Source: Micromonospora sp. WMMD961 (GTDB lineage Bacteria > Actinomycetota > Actinomycetes > Mycobacteriales > Micromonosporaceae). Taken from it: a stretch of DNA of 64,000 nt. The notes under the pieces are model-generated. The model had not been told where the DNA came from. It ran no database searches and saw only the letters and a list, made by a program, of their open reading frames with translations. Where the stretch lies: assembly GCF_029626145.1 (NCBI RefSeq), contig NZ_JARUBJ010000002.1, positions 1,766,501 through 1,830,500 on the forward strand, given 5' to 3'. Each line of letters starts with the position of its first letter. The first letter of the stretch is position 1. Both the position numbers and the translations under genes were made by a program. This document shows positions 34,724-43,734 of this stretch, one piece after another.

Positions 34724-36121
34724 ATGTCCCGCCCCGACCCCTACGGCAGCGAGCCTCGCGGCTGGGACCGTCCGGAGCGCCCGGTTGCGCTGCCCTGGCC
34801 CGACCAGGAGCTGGACGCCGGCCAGTGGAGCCGCCGTCCCAGCGCCGGCCCCGAGCTGTACGCCGATCCGCACGCCCGGCCGTACGCCGACCCGCACCCC
34901 ACGGACCCGTACGACGAGCGCGGCCGGGCGGTCCGCCCGGACGACCGGGACCGTCTCGACGACCGTGACCGGCGCGATCGCTTCAACGACCGGGACCGGC
35001 GCGAGGACGACCGGAACCAACCCGACCGGTACGAGGATCGGGGTCGCTCCGGCTGGCACGGCGATCGTTCGCCGGCCCCGGACGGCGTCCCCACCCGCCC
35101 GGAGCGCTACGACGAGCCGGGCCGGTACGACGAGCCGGGCCGGTACGACGAGGACGCGTATCCGACCGCTCAGCTCGCGCCCATCGGTGCCGAACTGATG
35201 CCGGACCCGGAGCCGGCGGACGAGCCGGAGCCGCCGGCCGGTCGACGGACGAAGGGTCGGCGTCGAGCCAGCCTCGACCGACCGGCCACCCAGCAGGTGG
35301 GCAACGGGCGGGCTGGCCGCAACCTCCCGGCGGCGATCGGGGTCGGGCTGGGGCTCGGCGCGCTGATCGTGGTGCCGCTGGTGTTCTACCCGTTGGCGTT
35401 CCTGCCGGTGATCGCCGCCGCGGTCGCCGTCGGCATCTGGGAGATGGCCAGGGCGGTCCGGCGCAGTGGCGCCCACCCGCCCCTGGTGCCGCTGATCGCC
35501 GGCGGAGTGCTGACCGTGGGCCTGGCCTGGTTCGCCGGCCCGGACGCGCTCAGCCTGGGACTGCTCGTCACCGTGCTGGGCACGATGATCTGGCGGCTCG
35601 GTGACGGTCCGGCCGGTTTCCAGCGGGACCTCACGGCCGCCACTCTGATCGCTGTCTACGTGCCGTTCCTCGCTGGTTTCGCGGCGTTGCTGGCGGCGGC
35701 CCCCGGCGACGGTTGGATGCGGATCCTGGCCACCCTGGTCGCGGTGGTCCTCTCCGACACCGGCGGGTACGCGGCCGGCGTCTCGTTCGGCAAGCACCCG
35801 ATGGCCCCGTCGATCAGCCCGAAGAAGTCCTGGGAGGGCTTCGCCGGCTCGGTCACCGCGGCGGCCCTGGGCAGCGCGTTGCTGCTGTGGCTGATGTTCG
35901 AGGTGGCTCCCTGGTGGGGTGCGCTGTTCGGGGTGGCGGTGTCCTGCGCGGCGGTCCTCGGCGACCTGGCCGAGTCGATGATCAAGCGGGATCTCGGCGT
36001 CAAGGACATGAGCAACCTGCTGCCCGGCCACGGCGGTCTGATGGACCGACTGGACTCGATCCTCTTCGCGGTGCCGACCGCCTACCTGCTGCTGGTCGTC
36101 CTGGTGCCGGTGGTGAACTGA
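34724..36121 (+). CDS. cdsA: Phosphatidate cytidylyltransferase with long disordered N-terminus
   Basis: Membrane enzyme making CDP-diacylglycerol from phosphatidate and CTP. The catalytic C-terminal part (about 200-465) has about eight helices and the signature ESMIKRDLGVKDMSN...GHGGLMDRLDS with the catalytic Asp residues. The N-terminal 195 residues are hydrophilic, very rich in Arg, Asp and Pro (DRDRRDRF, RYDEPGRYDEPG), and unlike the usual form of about 270 residues. ATG 34724 (or GTG 34721) gives 465 residues; the frame continues upstream without sense. Position frr-cdsA-rlmN is typical. Confidence 0.9.
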   Translation: MSRPDPYGSEPRGWDRPERPVALPWPDQELDAGQWSRRPSAGPELYADPHARPYADPHPTDPYDERGRAVRPDDRDRLDDRDRRDRFNDRDRREDDRNQPDRYEDRGRSGWHGDRSPAPDGVPTRPERYDEPGRYDEPGRYDEDAYPTAQLAPIGAELMPDPEPADEPEPPAGRRTKGRRRASLDRPATQQVGNGRAGRNLPAAIGVGLGLGALIVVPLVFYPLAFLPVIAAAVAVGIWEMARAVRRSGAHPPLVPLIAGGVLTVGLAWFAGPDALSLGLLVTVLGTMIWRLGDGPAGFQRDLTAATLIAVYVPFLAGFAALLAAAPGDGWMRILATLVAVVLSDTGGYAAGVSFGKHPMAPSISPKKSWEGFAGSVTAAALGSALLLWLMFEVAPWWGALFGVAVSCAAVLGDLAESMIKRDLGVKDMSNLLPGHGGLMDRLDSILFAVPTAYLLLVVLVPVVN

Positions 36122-36225
36122 GGCATGGATCACGGCGTTCCGGTCATCCGGCTGCGGGGGTCGCGGCCCGTTCGGCACCTCCGGATCGGCACCTGCCGCC
36201 GACGGCGTGACACACTGGACCAGCC

Positions 36226-37383
36226 ATGACGAGCCTGCCGTTGATCCCCGCCATCTCGGATGCCCCCGCCGCGCGCCGGGCCTCCATGCCGCCGAAGCAC
36301 CTCGCCGACCTGGACCTGGCCGGCCGCCAGGCGCTGGTCACCGAGTTGGGTGAGCCCGCCTTCCGTGCCAAGCAGGTGTCGAACCACTACTTCGGGCGGC
36401 TGGTCCGTGACCCGCAGGCCATGACCGACCTGCCTGCGGCGACCCGGGAGCGGTTGTCCGAGCAGTTGATGCCGACGCTGCTCACTCCGGTGCGCGAGTT
36501 GGCCTGCGACGACGGAGCGACCCGCAAGGCGCTCTGGCGGCTGCACGACGGTGCGCTGGTGGAGAGCGTGCTGATGGGCTACCCGGACCGGGTCACCGTC
36601 TGCATCTCCAGCCAGGCGGGCTGTGGCATGGCGTGCCCGTTCTGCGCGACCGGCCAGGCCGGGTTGACCCGCAACCTGTCCACCGCGGAGATCGTCGACC
36701 AGGCGGTGTACATGGCCGGGGTGGCGGCGTCCGGCGTGGTCGCCGGGTCCCCGCCTCGGCTGTCGCGTGTCGTCTTCATGGGCATGGGTGAGCCGTTGGC
36801 CAACTACAACCGGGTCATCGCGGCGATCCGTCGGCTGGTCAGCCCGGCTCCGGAAGGGCTTGGTCTGTCCCAGCGGCACATCACCGTTTCCACGGTCGGG
36901 CTGGTTCCGGCCATCCGCCGACTGGCCAGCGAAGACCTCTCTGTGACCCTTGCGCTGTCGTTGCACGCGCCCGATGATGATCTGCGCGACGAACTCGTGC
37001 CGGTCAACCAGCGCTGGAAGGTAGCCGAGGTGCTGGACGCAGCGTGGGACTACGCCGCCCGGACGGGCCGTCGCGTGTCGATCGAGTACGCGATGATCAA
37101 GGACGTGAACGACCAGCCCTGGCGGGCCGACCTCCTCGGGCGGCTGCTGGCCGGCAAACTGACGCACGTGAACCTCATCCCGCTCAATCCGACGCCGGGC
37201 AGCCGCTGGGACGCGAGCCCGAAGCCGGTCGAGCGGGAGTTCGTCCGGCGGTTGCGCGATGCCGGGGTGTCCACCACCGTGCGGGACACCCGGGGTCGCG
37301 AGATCGACGGAGCGTGTGGCCAGCTCGCCGCCGCCGAGGACAACGACACCAACACCGACCGCGCCGGAGAGGCACCGGCGTGA
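36226..37383 (+). CDS. rlmN: 23S rRNA (adenine-2503-C2)-methyltransferase RlmN
   Basis: Radical-SAM enzyme that methylates A2503 of 23S rRNA and A37 of tRNAs. Cluster cysteines C133, C137 and C140 (CGMACPFC), and the methyl-carrying C364 (DGACGQLA) are present. Length 385. GMGEPLANYN and SLHAPDDDLRDELVP are family motifs. CACACT 9 nt before the ATG and no Shine-Dalgarno suggest a leaderless start. Confidence 0.96.
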   Translation: MTSLPLIPAISDAPAARRASMPPKHLADLDLAGRQALVTELGEPAFRAKQVSNHYFGRLVRDPQAMTDLPAATRERLSEQLMPTLLTPVRELACDDGATRKALWRLHDGALVESVLMGYPDRVTVCISSQAGCGMACPFCATGQAGLTRNLSTAEIVDQAVYMAGVAASGVVAGSPPRLSRVVFMGMGEPLANYNRVIAAIRRLVSPAPEGLGLSQRHITVSTVGLVPAIRRLASEDLSVTLALSLHAPDDDLRDELVPVNQRWKVAEVLDAAWDYAARTGRRVSIEYAMIKDVNDQPWRADLLGRLLAGKLTHVNLIPLNPTPGSRWDASPKPVEREFVRRLRDAGVSTTVRDTRGREIDGACGQLAAAEDNDTNTDRAGEAPA

Positions 37384-37414
37384 CCGGGCGTGGCGAACGA
37401 GACCAGGAGACATA

Positions 37415-38602
37415 GTGGCGAGTCAGGGTCAGCGTTTCCGGCGCAAGGCGCTCCGCCGGGGATACAAGGTCGACGAGGTGGATGCCTTCCTCGACCGGGT
37501 CGAGGCGACGCTCGACGGCCGACAGGTCGGTGCGCCGGTGGCCTCCCAGGAGGTCCACGACGTCGTCTTCCGGGTCCGGTTCAACGGCTACGACGAGTGG
37601 CAGGTCGACCTGCACCTCGACCGGGTGGAGCGGCAGCTGGCCGAGTTGGAGGAGCGTAACAGCGCCGGGCGCGGTGGCGACCCCCGAATGGGTGACCGGT
37701 TGGGCCCACCGGACCGGATGGGGCCGCCGATGCGCGATGACCGGGGCATGGCCCCGCCGATGCCACCGCGCCCGATGCCCGCCCAGGCCGGCCCGCCCGC
37801 CGACCGCTACGGCCGCTTCGACGAGCCGACCGGCGCCTTCGCCGGCGGGTACGACGGCCCGCGCGGCGGTTACGACGCCCCGCGCGGCCCGGCTGGCCCC
37901 GGCCCGATGGGTCCCGGGGGTCCGATGGGCCCCGGTGGTCCCATGGGTCCCGGTCCGATGGCTGGCCACGGAGCTCCGCCGCGCGGCCTCCCCGCCGGCC
38001 CCTCCGGCTATGGCCAGGACGACCAGCGTGGGCCTGGTGGCTACGGCCAGGACGATCAGCGTGGGCCTGGTGGCTACGGCCAGGACGACCAGCGCGCGCC
38101 CGGCGGCTACGGCCCGCCGGAGGAGCCGCGTTTCGACGGCTTCGAGGCCGGTCGGCGCGGCCGCACCGACATGACCGCCGAGATTCGGATGCCGGAGCGG
38201 GAACTGCGTGACATGCGCAGAGGCCCGGCCGGTCCGCCTCAGCTGCCTCAGCAGGGCATGGGTGGCCCGCCGATGGCCGGTCCGCCCGCAGTGGCCGGCC
38301 CTCCGATGGGTGGCCCCCCGATGGTCGGTCCGCCGATGGCCGGTCCGCCCGGAAGCGACCTGTACCGGGTCGACCAGATCCGCCGCAGCTTCCAGGTTCG
38401 TCGCTTCGGCAGCGGGTACGACCCCGACCAGGTGGACCGGTTCTTCGAGACCCTGCTCGGCGGCATGCAGCGCCGCAACCCGATGCCGGTCGACCCGAAG
38501 GACCTCGACACGCTTCGGTTCGGGCTGGTTCCCGGCGGCTACTTCGAGGCCGAGGTGGACGCCGCGCTGAAGGACGTGCAGGACATTCTCTTCGGGCGCT
38601 GA
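37415..38602 (+). CDS. DivIVA-domain protein with motifs at both ends
   Basis: Protein of 395 residues. The N-terminus has a DivIVA-like motif FRRKALRRGYKVDEVDAFLD (about 8-27). The middle (85-325) is low-complexity, rich in Gly, Pro and Met, with GYGQDDQRGPG three times (codons about 38007-38105). A second motif SFQVRRFGSGYDPDQVDRFF lies near 326-345, followed by about 50 conserved residues ending ALKDVQDILFGR. DivIVA domains bind curved membranes and organise polar growth or division in actinobacteria; that role here is inference. GTG start with AGGAGA upstream, 31 bp after rlmN. Confidence 0.85.
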   Translation: MASQGQRFRRKALRRGYKVDEVDAFLDRVEATLDGRQVGAPVASQEVHDVVFRVRFNGYDEWQVDLHLDRVERQLAELEERNSAGRGGDPRMGDRLGPPDRMGPPMRDDRGMAPPMPPRPMPAQAGPPADRYGRFDEPTGAFAGGYDGPRGGYDAPRGPAGPGPMGPGGPMGPGGPMGPGPMAGHGAPPRGLPAGPSGYGQDDQRGPGGYGQDDQRGPGGYGQDDQRAPGGYGPPEEPRFDGFEAGRRGRTDMTAEIRMPERELRDMRRGPAGPPQLPQQGMGGPPMAGPPAVAGPPMGGPPMVGPPMAGPPGSDLYRVDQIRRSFQVRRFGSGYDPDQVDRFFETLLGGMQRRNPMPVDPKDLDTLRFGLVPGGYFEAEVDAALKDVQDILFGR

Positions 38603-38618
38603 CCCGACGCGCACGCAC

Positions 38619-38650
38619 GAGGGCCCGTCCCCGGGTGGGGGCGGGCCCTC
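38619..38650. terminator. Terminator between convergent genes
   Basis: GAGGGCCCG-T-CCCC pairs with GGGG-CGGGCCCTC, loop GGGT. It probably serves the DivIVA gene and the small minus-strand gene. Confidence 0.8.
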
Positions 38651-38682
38651 CGTGTACGTCGGTCGCGCGTCAGACGGTCGGT

Positions 38683-38904
38683 TCAGGAACGCAGACCGTT
38701 GCGCCGCAGCACGATGTCGCCGATCACGATGATCAGCAGCAGTGCGGCCAGGCCGATCAGCCAGAGGTCCTCGACCCTGCCCTCGTGGTTGCCGCAGATC
38801 ATCGCCAGCAGCGCCAGCGCCGACAGCACCGCGCCGATCTGCCCGGCTTTGCGGTGCCCGGGCTTGTGCTGGTCTGGCGACGTTACCGGCTCGCTTCCTG
38901 CCAC
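38683..38904 (-). CDS. Small membrane protein, probably DUF2631
   Basis: 73 residues: a charged start (GSEPVTSPDQHKPGHRKAGQ), two hydrophobic helices (IGAVLSALALLAMICG and LWLIGLAALLLIIVIGDIVL) and the tail RRNGLRS. The composition and place after rlmN fit DUF2631, an actinobacterial family of unknown function (assignment from memory). GTG start with GGGAAGGA upstream. No other gene is seen in the 198 bp up to 39102. Confidence 0.8.
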   Translation of the reverse strand: MAGSEPVTSPDQHKPGHRKAGQIGAVLSALALLAMICGNHEGRVEDLWLIGLAALLLIIVIGDIVLRRNGLRS

Positions 38905-39102
38905 TGTCGGTCCTTCCCTCGCGATCGGATCTTTGGTTAGTCTGGCACGCCTCCCGCTCGGCGCGGCGAGGTGGGGGTTTCCTGGCCATCAGGCTCTGCC
39001 TGCCCGGGCCGGACGGCACTACCGGCGTCGCGGGGTGGCGGTCAGACTCGCTCCGGTAGCGTTTGGTGCACACCTGATTGTCTGTTTGAGGGGGACTGTG
39101 CG

Positions 39103-40683
39103 GTGCGAGTGACCGGAACCGGGCACGCCAGCATGCGGATCGACACGGCCGCGGGCAGCATCCTGTGCGACCCGTGGGTCAACCCGGCGTACTTCGCCTC
39201 GTGGTTCCCCTTCCCGGACAATTCCCTGCTCGACTGGGAGAGCCTGGGCCAGGTCGACTACCTGTACGTCTCCCACCTGCACCGGGACCACTTCGACGCG
39301 AAACACCTGCGGGACTTCATCTCCAAGGACGCCACCGTCCTGCTCCCCGAGTTCCCCACCTCGGAGATGGAGGACGAGTTCCGGGCGCTGGGCTTCACCA
39401 AGTTCCTGAAGGCGCCCAACGAGCAGGTCGTGGAGCTCCCCGGCGGCCTGAAGATCATGATCCAGGCGCTGACCAGCCCGACCGACGGCCCGATCGGCGA
39501 CTCGTCGCTCTGGGTCGAGTACGACGGGGTGCGGCTGCTCAACCAGAACGACGCCCGCCCGACCGACCTGAGCGTCTTCGCCGAGCTGGGGCACGTGCAC
39601 GCGCATCTGCTGCAGTTCTCCGGCGCGATCTGGTACCCGATGGTCTACGAGCTGCCGCAGGCGGCGAAGACCGCGTTCGGCAAGCAGAAGCGTGACCGGC
39701 AGTTCGACCGTACCTGGCGCTACATCGACGACCTGAAGGCCGACCACGTCTTCCCGATCGCCGGCCCGCCGTGCTTCCTCGACGACGAGCTGTGGCAGTT
39801 CAACGACATCCACGGCGACGAGGGCAACATCTTCCCCGACCAGTCCGTCTTCCTCTCGGAGTACGCCAAGGTCGGCGGCACCAACGGGATCGTGCTGCTG
39901 CCGGGTAGCGTCGCCGAAGTCACCACCGACGGCGCGAGCACCACCCACCCGGTGCCGGTGCAGGAGTTCTTCGCGAACAAGGTCGCCCACCTGGAGGAGA
40001 TGCGGGAGCGCAAGCGCCAGATCATCGAGGCGGAGAAGGCGTCCTGGCGGCACCCCGAGGTGGACGTCCTCGGCGAGATGAAGCGTCGGATCGAGCCGCT
40101 GCTCGACGAGTCGATCTACCTGGCCAAGGGTGTGGGTGGCCCGGTCCGCTTCGACCTGGTCGGCTACGACGGCGAGAGCGTCGAGTCGATCGTGGTGGAC
40201 TTCCCGGGCAAGGAGGTTCGACCGTACGCCGACGAGAAGGTCCGCTACCGGTTCCGGACCGAGCGGTCGCTGATTGAGCACCTGCTCTTCATCGACGAGG
40301 TGGACTGGGTCAACTCGCTCTTCCTGTCCTGCCGGTTCTCGGCGGCCCGGATCGGCCAGTACAACGAGTTCGTCTACGCCTTCTTCAAGTGCCTCTCGGA
40401 GGAGCGTCTCCAGTACGCCGAGGGCTGGTACGACGAGCACGAGCGCAGCACCGACGCCGAGGACATCACCCTGGGCGACTGGGTGGTGCAGCGGCGCTGC
40501 CCGCACCTCAAGGCGGACCTGACCCGCTTCGGCATCGTCGAGGGCGACCAGCTCACCTGCCAGCTGCACGGTTGGCGTTTCGACCTGCCCAGCGGCCGCT
40601 GCCTGACCAGCGTCGGCCACAAGGTGCGAGCCCACCGGGTGGACGCGGAAACCCCCGCCCCCGCCGGCGAAGCCCTCTCCTAA
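39103..40683 (+). CDS. Metallo-beta-lactamase-fold protein with C-terminal Rieske domain
   Basis: Cytosolic protein of 526 residues. The N-terminal half is an UlaG-like MBL fold with metal motif HLHRDHFD (H58, H60, D62, H63) and DPWVNPAYF. The C-terminal 70 residues hold a Rieske [2Fe-2S] site: C466-P-H468 and C486-Q-L-H489. These two domains also make up CMP-N-acetylneuraminate hydroxylase, where the Rieske part comes first; here the order is reversed. A monooxygenase or hydroxylase role is possible, but the substrate is unknown. GTG start with GAGGGGG upstream. No sialic-acid genes lie nearby. Confidence 0.88.
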   Translation: MRVTGTGHASMRIDTAAGSILCDPWVNPAYFASWFPFPDNSLLDWESLGQVDYLYVSHLHRDHFDAKHLRDFISKDATVLLPEFPTSEMEDEFRALGFTKFLKAPNEQVVELPGGLKIMIQALTSPTDGPIGDSSLWVEYDGVRLLNQNDARPTDLSVFAELGHVHAHLLQFSGAIWYPMVYELPQAAKTAFGKQKRDRQFDRTWRYIDDLKADHVFPIAGPPCFLDDELWQFNDIHGDEGNIFPDQSVFLSEYAKVGGTNGIVLLPGSVAEVTTDGASTTHPVPVQEFFANKVAHLEEMRERKRQIIEAEKASWRHPEVDVLGEMKRRIEPLLDESIYLAKGVGGPVRFDLVGYDGESVESIVVDFPGKEVRPYADEKVRYRFRTERSLIEHLLFIDEVDWVNSLFLSCRFSAARIGQYNEFVYAFFKCLSEERLQYAEGWYDEHERSTDAEDITLGDWVVQRRCPHLKADLTRFGIVEGDQLTCQLHGWRFDLPSGRCLTSVGHKVRAHRVDAETPAPAGEALS

Positions 40684-40689
40684 CCCGAA

Positions 40690-40788
40690 CCCCCACCCCC
40701 ACCCCTCAACTCGGTCGATCATGGAGTTATGGTGCCCGTTCTGCGGCGTTTAGTCGCCGTTGTCCACCACCACAACTCCATGATCGAC
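40690..40788. repeat. C-rich tract plus GATC hairpin, GATCATG-type copy 1
   Basis: ACCCCCACCCCCACCCC followed by CTCGGTC and an inverted repeat 40717-40785 with arms GATCATGGAGTT-A-TGGTG and CACCA-C-AACTCCATGATC. G-rich sequence follows the right arm. Between convergent genes. Matches 43734-43857. Confidence 0.88.
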
Positions 40789-40831
40789 GGGGTCAGGGGG
40801 CGGGCGGGGCGGGATGGGATGTCGTTGTGGC

Positions 40832-42424
40832 TTAGGTGAGGTCGGTGAGGATTCGGCGGGCGGCGTTGTGGCCGGCGGCGCCGATGACGCTGCCGGCCGG
40901 GTGGCACCCGGCGCTGCCCGCGTACACGCCGTCGATGCCGGTGGCGTACGGCATCCGGTCGGTGAACGAGACGGTGTTGTCGACGTGGTGGATGTGCCCG
41001 CCGGTGATGCCGAAGTGCTCCTCGATGCCGGGCGGGGGCAGTGGCACCGCGTCGGCGATCAGGTCACCGGTGCCGGGGGCGTACCGCTCGACGATCTCGA
41101 CCAGCCGGTCGACGTAGCCGGGCAGCTCCGCGTCCCAGGTCGTGCCGGCCAGTTCGTAGGGGACCGACTGGACGAACAGCGCCGACGAGTGGTGCCCGGC
41201 GGCGTCGGAGAGCGAAGGGTCGACGGTGGTGTGCAGGTACCACTCGATGGTCGGCTCCGCCGGCAGTCGCCCGGCCTGCACGTCCGCCCACATCGCCCGC
41301 AGCGCGGTCATCGGTGAGGTGGCCTCCCCGCCGACCAGCGAGGCGGAACCGGGCAGCAGGTGGATGGTCGAGCCGAACGGGCTCGGCGTGCCGGCCGGCA
41401 GGCAGGAGAACCGGGGCAGCCCGGTGAGCGCCAGGTTGAGTTTGAGGGTGGTGCCGGGGCGGCGGACCGCCGCCATCCGCTCGCCGAGTGGCGCCGGGAG
41501 CGCGCCGTCGGGCAACAGGTCCATCAGCCGGTACGGGTCACACGCGCCGAGCACCACACGGGCGGCGACCTGTCGGCCGTCGGCCAGCACCACTCCGCTC
41601 GCCGCGCCGCCGTCCACTGTCACCGCGCTCACCGGCGTACCGGTCAGGATGGTCGCCCCGGCGGCGCGGGCGGCCTCGGCGAACGTCCGCGAGACGGTGC
41701 CCATCCCACCCTCGGCGATCATCCAGGTGCCGCCCGAGCCCGGGAGTCGGCACATGTTGTGGACGAGGAAGTTGTGGCCGGTGCCGGGGTCGTCCGGGCC
41801 GGCGTTGAGGCCGGACAGCCCGTCGGTGACCGCGTACATGCTGACCAACAGCTCGGAGCGGAACTCGAACCGGGCCAGGTAGTCGGCGACCGAGCCCTTG
41901 ACGAGGTCGACGAAGACCTGCCGCAGGGCCGGTCGGACGTGCCGCTCGGCGGTCTCCTGGACGTTGAGCGGCTCGGCCAGCCAGGCCGGCGCGAGGTCCT
42001 CGCGCAGCGCCGCCAGCTCGGCCTGCATGGCGTCGTCGGCGGCCACGTCGGCGGGGGAGAAGAACTCGGCGAGCTGCGCCCGGGTCGCGGCGGTGTCACT
42101 GCCGAAGAGCAGGTACGGCGAGCCGAGGCCGCCCGGGGTGGGCAGGAAGTAGTGCGGGTCGCGGCGCAGCACCGGGATCCGTACGTCGAGGGTGGCGAGC
42201 AGCTCCGGCGGCATCAGTCCGAGCAGGTACGAGCCGGTGGAGTGGCGCAGGCCCGGCACCTTCGGGAACGGGCTCTCGGTGCGGGTCGCGCCACCGATCA
42301 CGTCGGCGGCCTCCAGCACCAGGACGTCCAGCCCGGCGCGGGCCAGCAGTACTGCGGAGACCAGGCCGTTGTGCCCGGCACCGACGATCACGACGTCGGC
42401 GCGGGCCGGAATCTCACTGCTCAT
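40832..42424 (-). CDS. Phytoene-dehydrogenase-like FAD oxidoreductase
   Basis: Flavin enzyme of 530 residues in the phytoene desaturase / FAD-dependent amine oxidase superfamily. The dinucleotide motif is VVIVGAGHNGLVSAVLLARAG (about 11-31) and the C-terminal FAD motif lies in GVYAGSAGCHPAGSVIGAAGHNAA. PSYR-like substrate specificity is unclear; no carotenoid genes are adjacent, and members of this branch are conserved in actinobacteria with unknown role. TAGGCT lies 8 nt before the ATG and no Shine-Dalgarno is present, so likely leaderless. Confidence 0.9.
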   Translation of the reverse strand: MSSEIPARADVVIVGAGHNGLVSAVLLARAGLDVLVLEAADVIGGATRTESPFPKVPGLRHSTGSYLLGLMPPELLATLDVRIPVLRRDPHYFLPTPGGLGSPYLLFGSDTAATRAQLAEFFSPADVAADDAMQAELAALREDLAPAWLAEPLNVQETAERHVRPALRQVFVDLVKGSVADYLARFEFRSELLVSMYAVTDGLSGLNAGPDDPGTGHNFLVHNMCRLPGSGGTWMIAEGGMGTVSRTFAEAARAAGATILTGTPVSAVTVDGGAASGVVLADGRQVAARVVLGACDPYRLMDLLPDGALPAPLGERMAAVRRPGTTLKLNLALTGLPRFSCLPAGTPSPFGSTIHLLPGSASLVGGEATSPMTALRAMWADVQAGRLPAEPTIEWYLHTTVDPSLSDAAGHHSSALFVQSVPYELAGTTWDAELPGYVDRLVEIVERYAPGTGDLIADAVPLPPPGIEEHFGITGGHIHHVDNTVSFTDRMPYATGIDGVYAGSAGCHPAGSVIGAAGHNAARRILTDLT

Positions 42425-42570
42425 GCCGCGGCAGCCTAGTCCGCGCCGCCCGGCCAGGTCAGCCCTTCGCCCGCCCAGCCGTCACCGCTCGTTCACCGGG
42501 CAGTGGCTGTGATCGATGCCGGTGTGGTCCTACCGTCGGTTGGACATCGACCACTCCGGGAGGTTCACCG

Positions 42571-43734
42571 ATGGACCGTCGTACCGTCCTGCGTTCCGCC
42601 GTCGCCGGTGCCGCCGCTTTCTCCGGCAGCCTCTGGGCCGGGGCCGCGCTGGCCGCGCCCGCCCAGCCCGGCCCCGGCCCGTACGGGGACCTGTTGGCGG
42701 CCGACGTCAACGGCATCCAGTTGCCGGCCGGTTTCACCAGTCGGGTGATCGCTCGTTCCGGACAGCGGGTCACCGGCACCTCGTACCTCTGGCACTGGGC
42801 CCCGGACGGCGGCGCCTGTTTCCCCGCCGGCGACGGCTGGATCTACGTGTCGAACTCGGAGGTCCCGTTCGTCGGGGGCGCGTCGGCGGTCCGCTTCGGC
42901 GCGGATGGTTCGGTCGTCTCGGCGTACCGGATTCTCGGTGGCACGAACGTCAACTGCGCCGGTGGCGCCACCCCGTGGGGCACCTGGCTCTCCTGCGAGG
43001 AGGTGCCGCTCGGTCGGGTCTTCGAGACCTGGCCGGACGGCAGCCGGTCGGCCGAGGAGCGGACCCGGATGGGCCGGTTCACCCACGAGGCCGCCGCCTG
43101 CGACCCGGACCGCAGGGTGGTCTACCTGACCGAGGACGAGGAGGACGGCTGCTTCTACCGCTTCGTGCCGGACACCTGGGGCGACCTGCGTACCGGGCGG
43201 GTGCAGGTGCTCTGCGCACCCGCCGACCAGGTCGCCGGGCCGGTCACCTGGCGGGACGTCCCGGACCGGGACGGCTTCCCGATCCCCACCCGACTCCAGG
43301 TGGGTGCCGCGAAGCACTTCGACGGCGGTGAGGGCTGCTGGTACGACCGGGGCACCTGCTGGTTCACCACCAAGGGCGACAACCGGGTCTGGGCGTACGA
43401 CGCGGTCAACCAGCGTCTCGACCTGGCGTACGACGACTCGTTGGTGCCGGCGGGCGCGGCACCGCTGACCGGGGTGGACAACATCACGGGCACCGCCTCC
43501 GGCGACCTCTACGTCGCCGAGGACGGCGGCAACATGGAAATCAACGTCATCACGCCGGCCGGCGTGGTGGCGCCCGTCGTGCGGATCATCGGGCAGTCGT
43601 CGTCGGAGATCACCGGCCCGGCCTTCTCCCCGGACGGCTCCCGCCTGTACTTCTCCTCCCAGCGCGGCACCAGCGGTGCGTCAACCGGTGCCAACGGCAT
43701 CACCTACGAGATCCAAGGCCCCTTCCGCCGCTGA
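42571..43734 (+). CDS. Secreted PhoX-like (DUF839) phosphatase-family protein
   Basis: Exported protein of 387 residues. The signal sequence MDRRTVLRSAVAGAAAFSG has a twin-arginine look, as expected for PhoX-type enzymes that fold with metals before export. The body is a beta-propeller with motifs seen in DUF839 proteins: GGTNVNCAGGATPWGTWLSCEE, RMGRFTHEAAACDP, VYLTEDEEDGCFYRF, LYVAEDGGNME. PhoX phosphatases use Ca and Fe; whether this one is a phosphatase is unproven. GGGAGG lies just upstream of the ATG. Confidence 0.88.
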   Translation: MDRRTVLRSAVAGAAAFSGSLWAGAALAAPAQPGPGPYGDLLAADVNGIQLPAGFTSRVIARSGQRVTGTSYLWHWAPDGGACFPAGDGWIYVSNSEVPFVGGASAVRFGADGSVVSAYRILGGTNVNCAGGATPWGTWLSCEEVPLGRVFETWPDGSRSAEERTRMGRFTHEAAACDPDRRVVYLTEDEEDGCFYRFVPDTWGDLRTGRVQVLCAPADQVAGPVTWRDVPDRDGFPIPTRLQVGAAKHFDGGEGCWYDRGTCWFTTKGDNRVWAYDAVNQRLDLAYDDSLVPAGAAPLTGVDNITGTASGDLYVAEDGGNMEINVITPAGVVAPVVRIIGQSSSEITGPAFSPDGSRLYFSSQRGTSGASTGANGITYEIQGPFRR

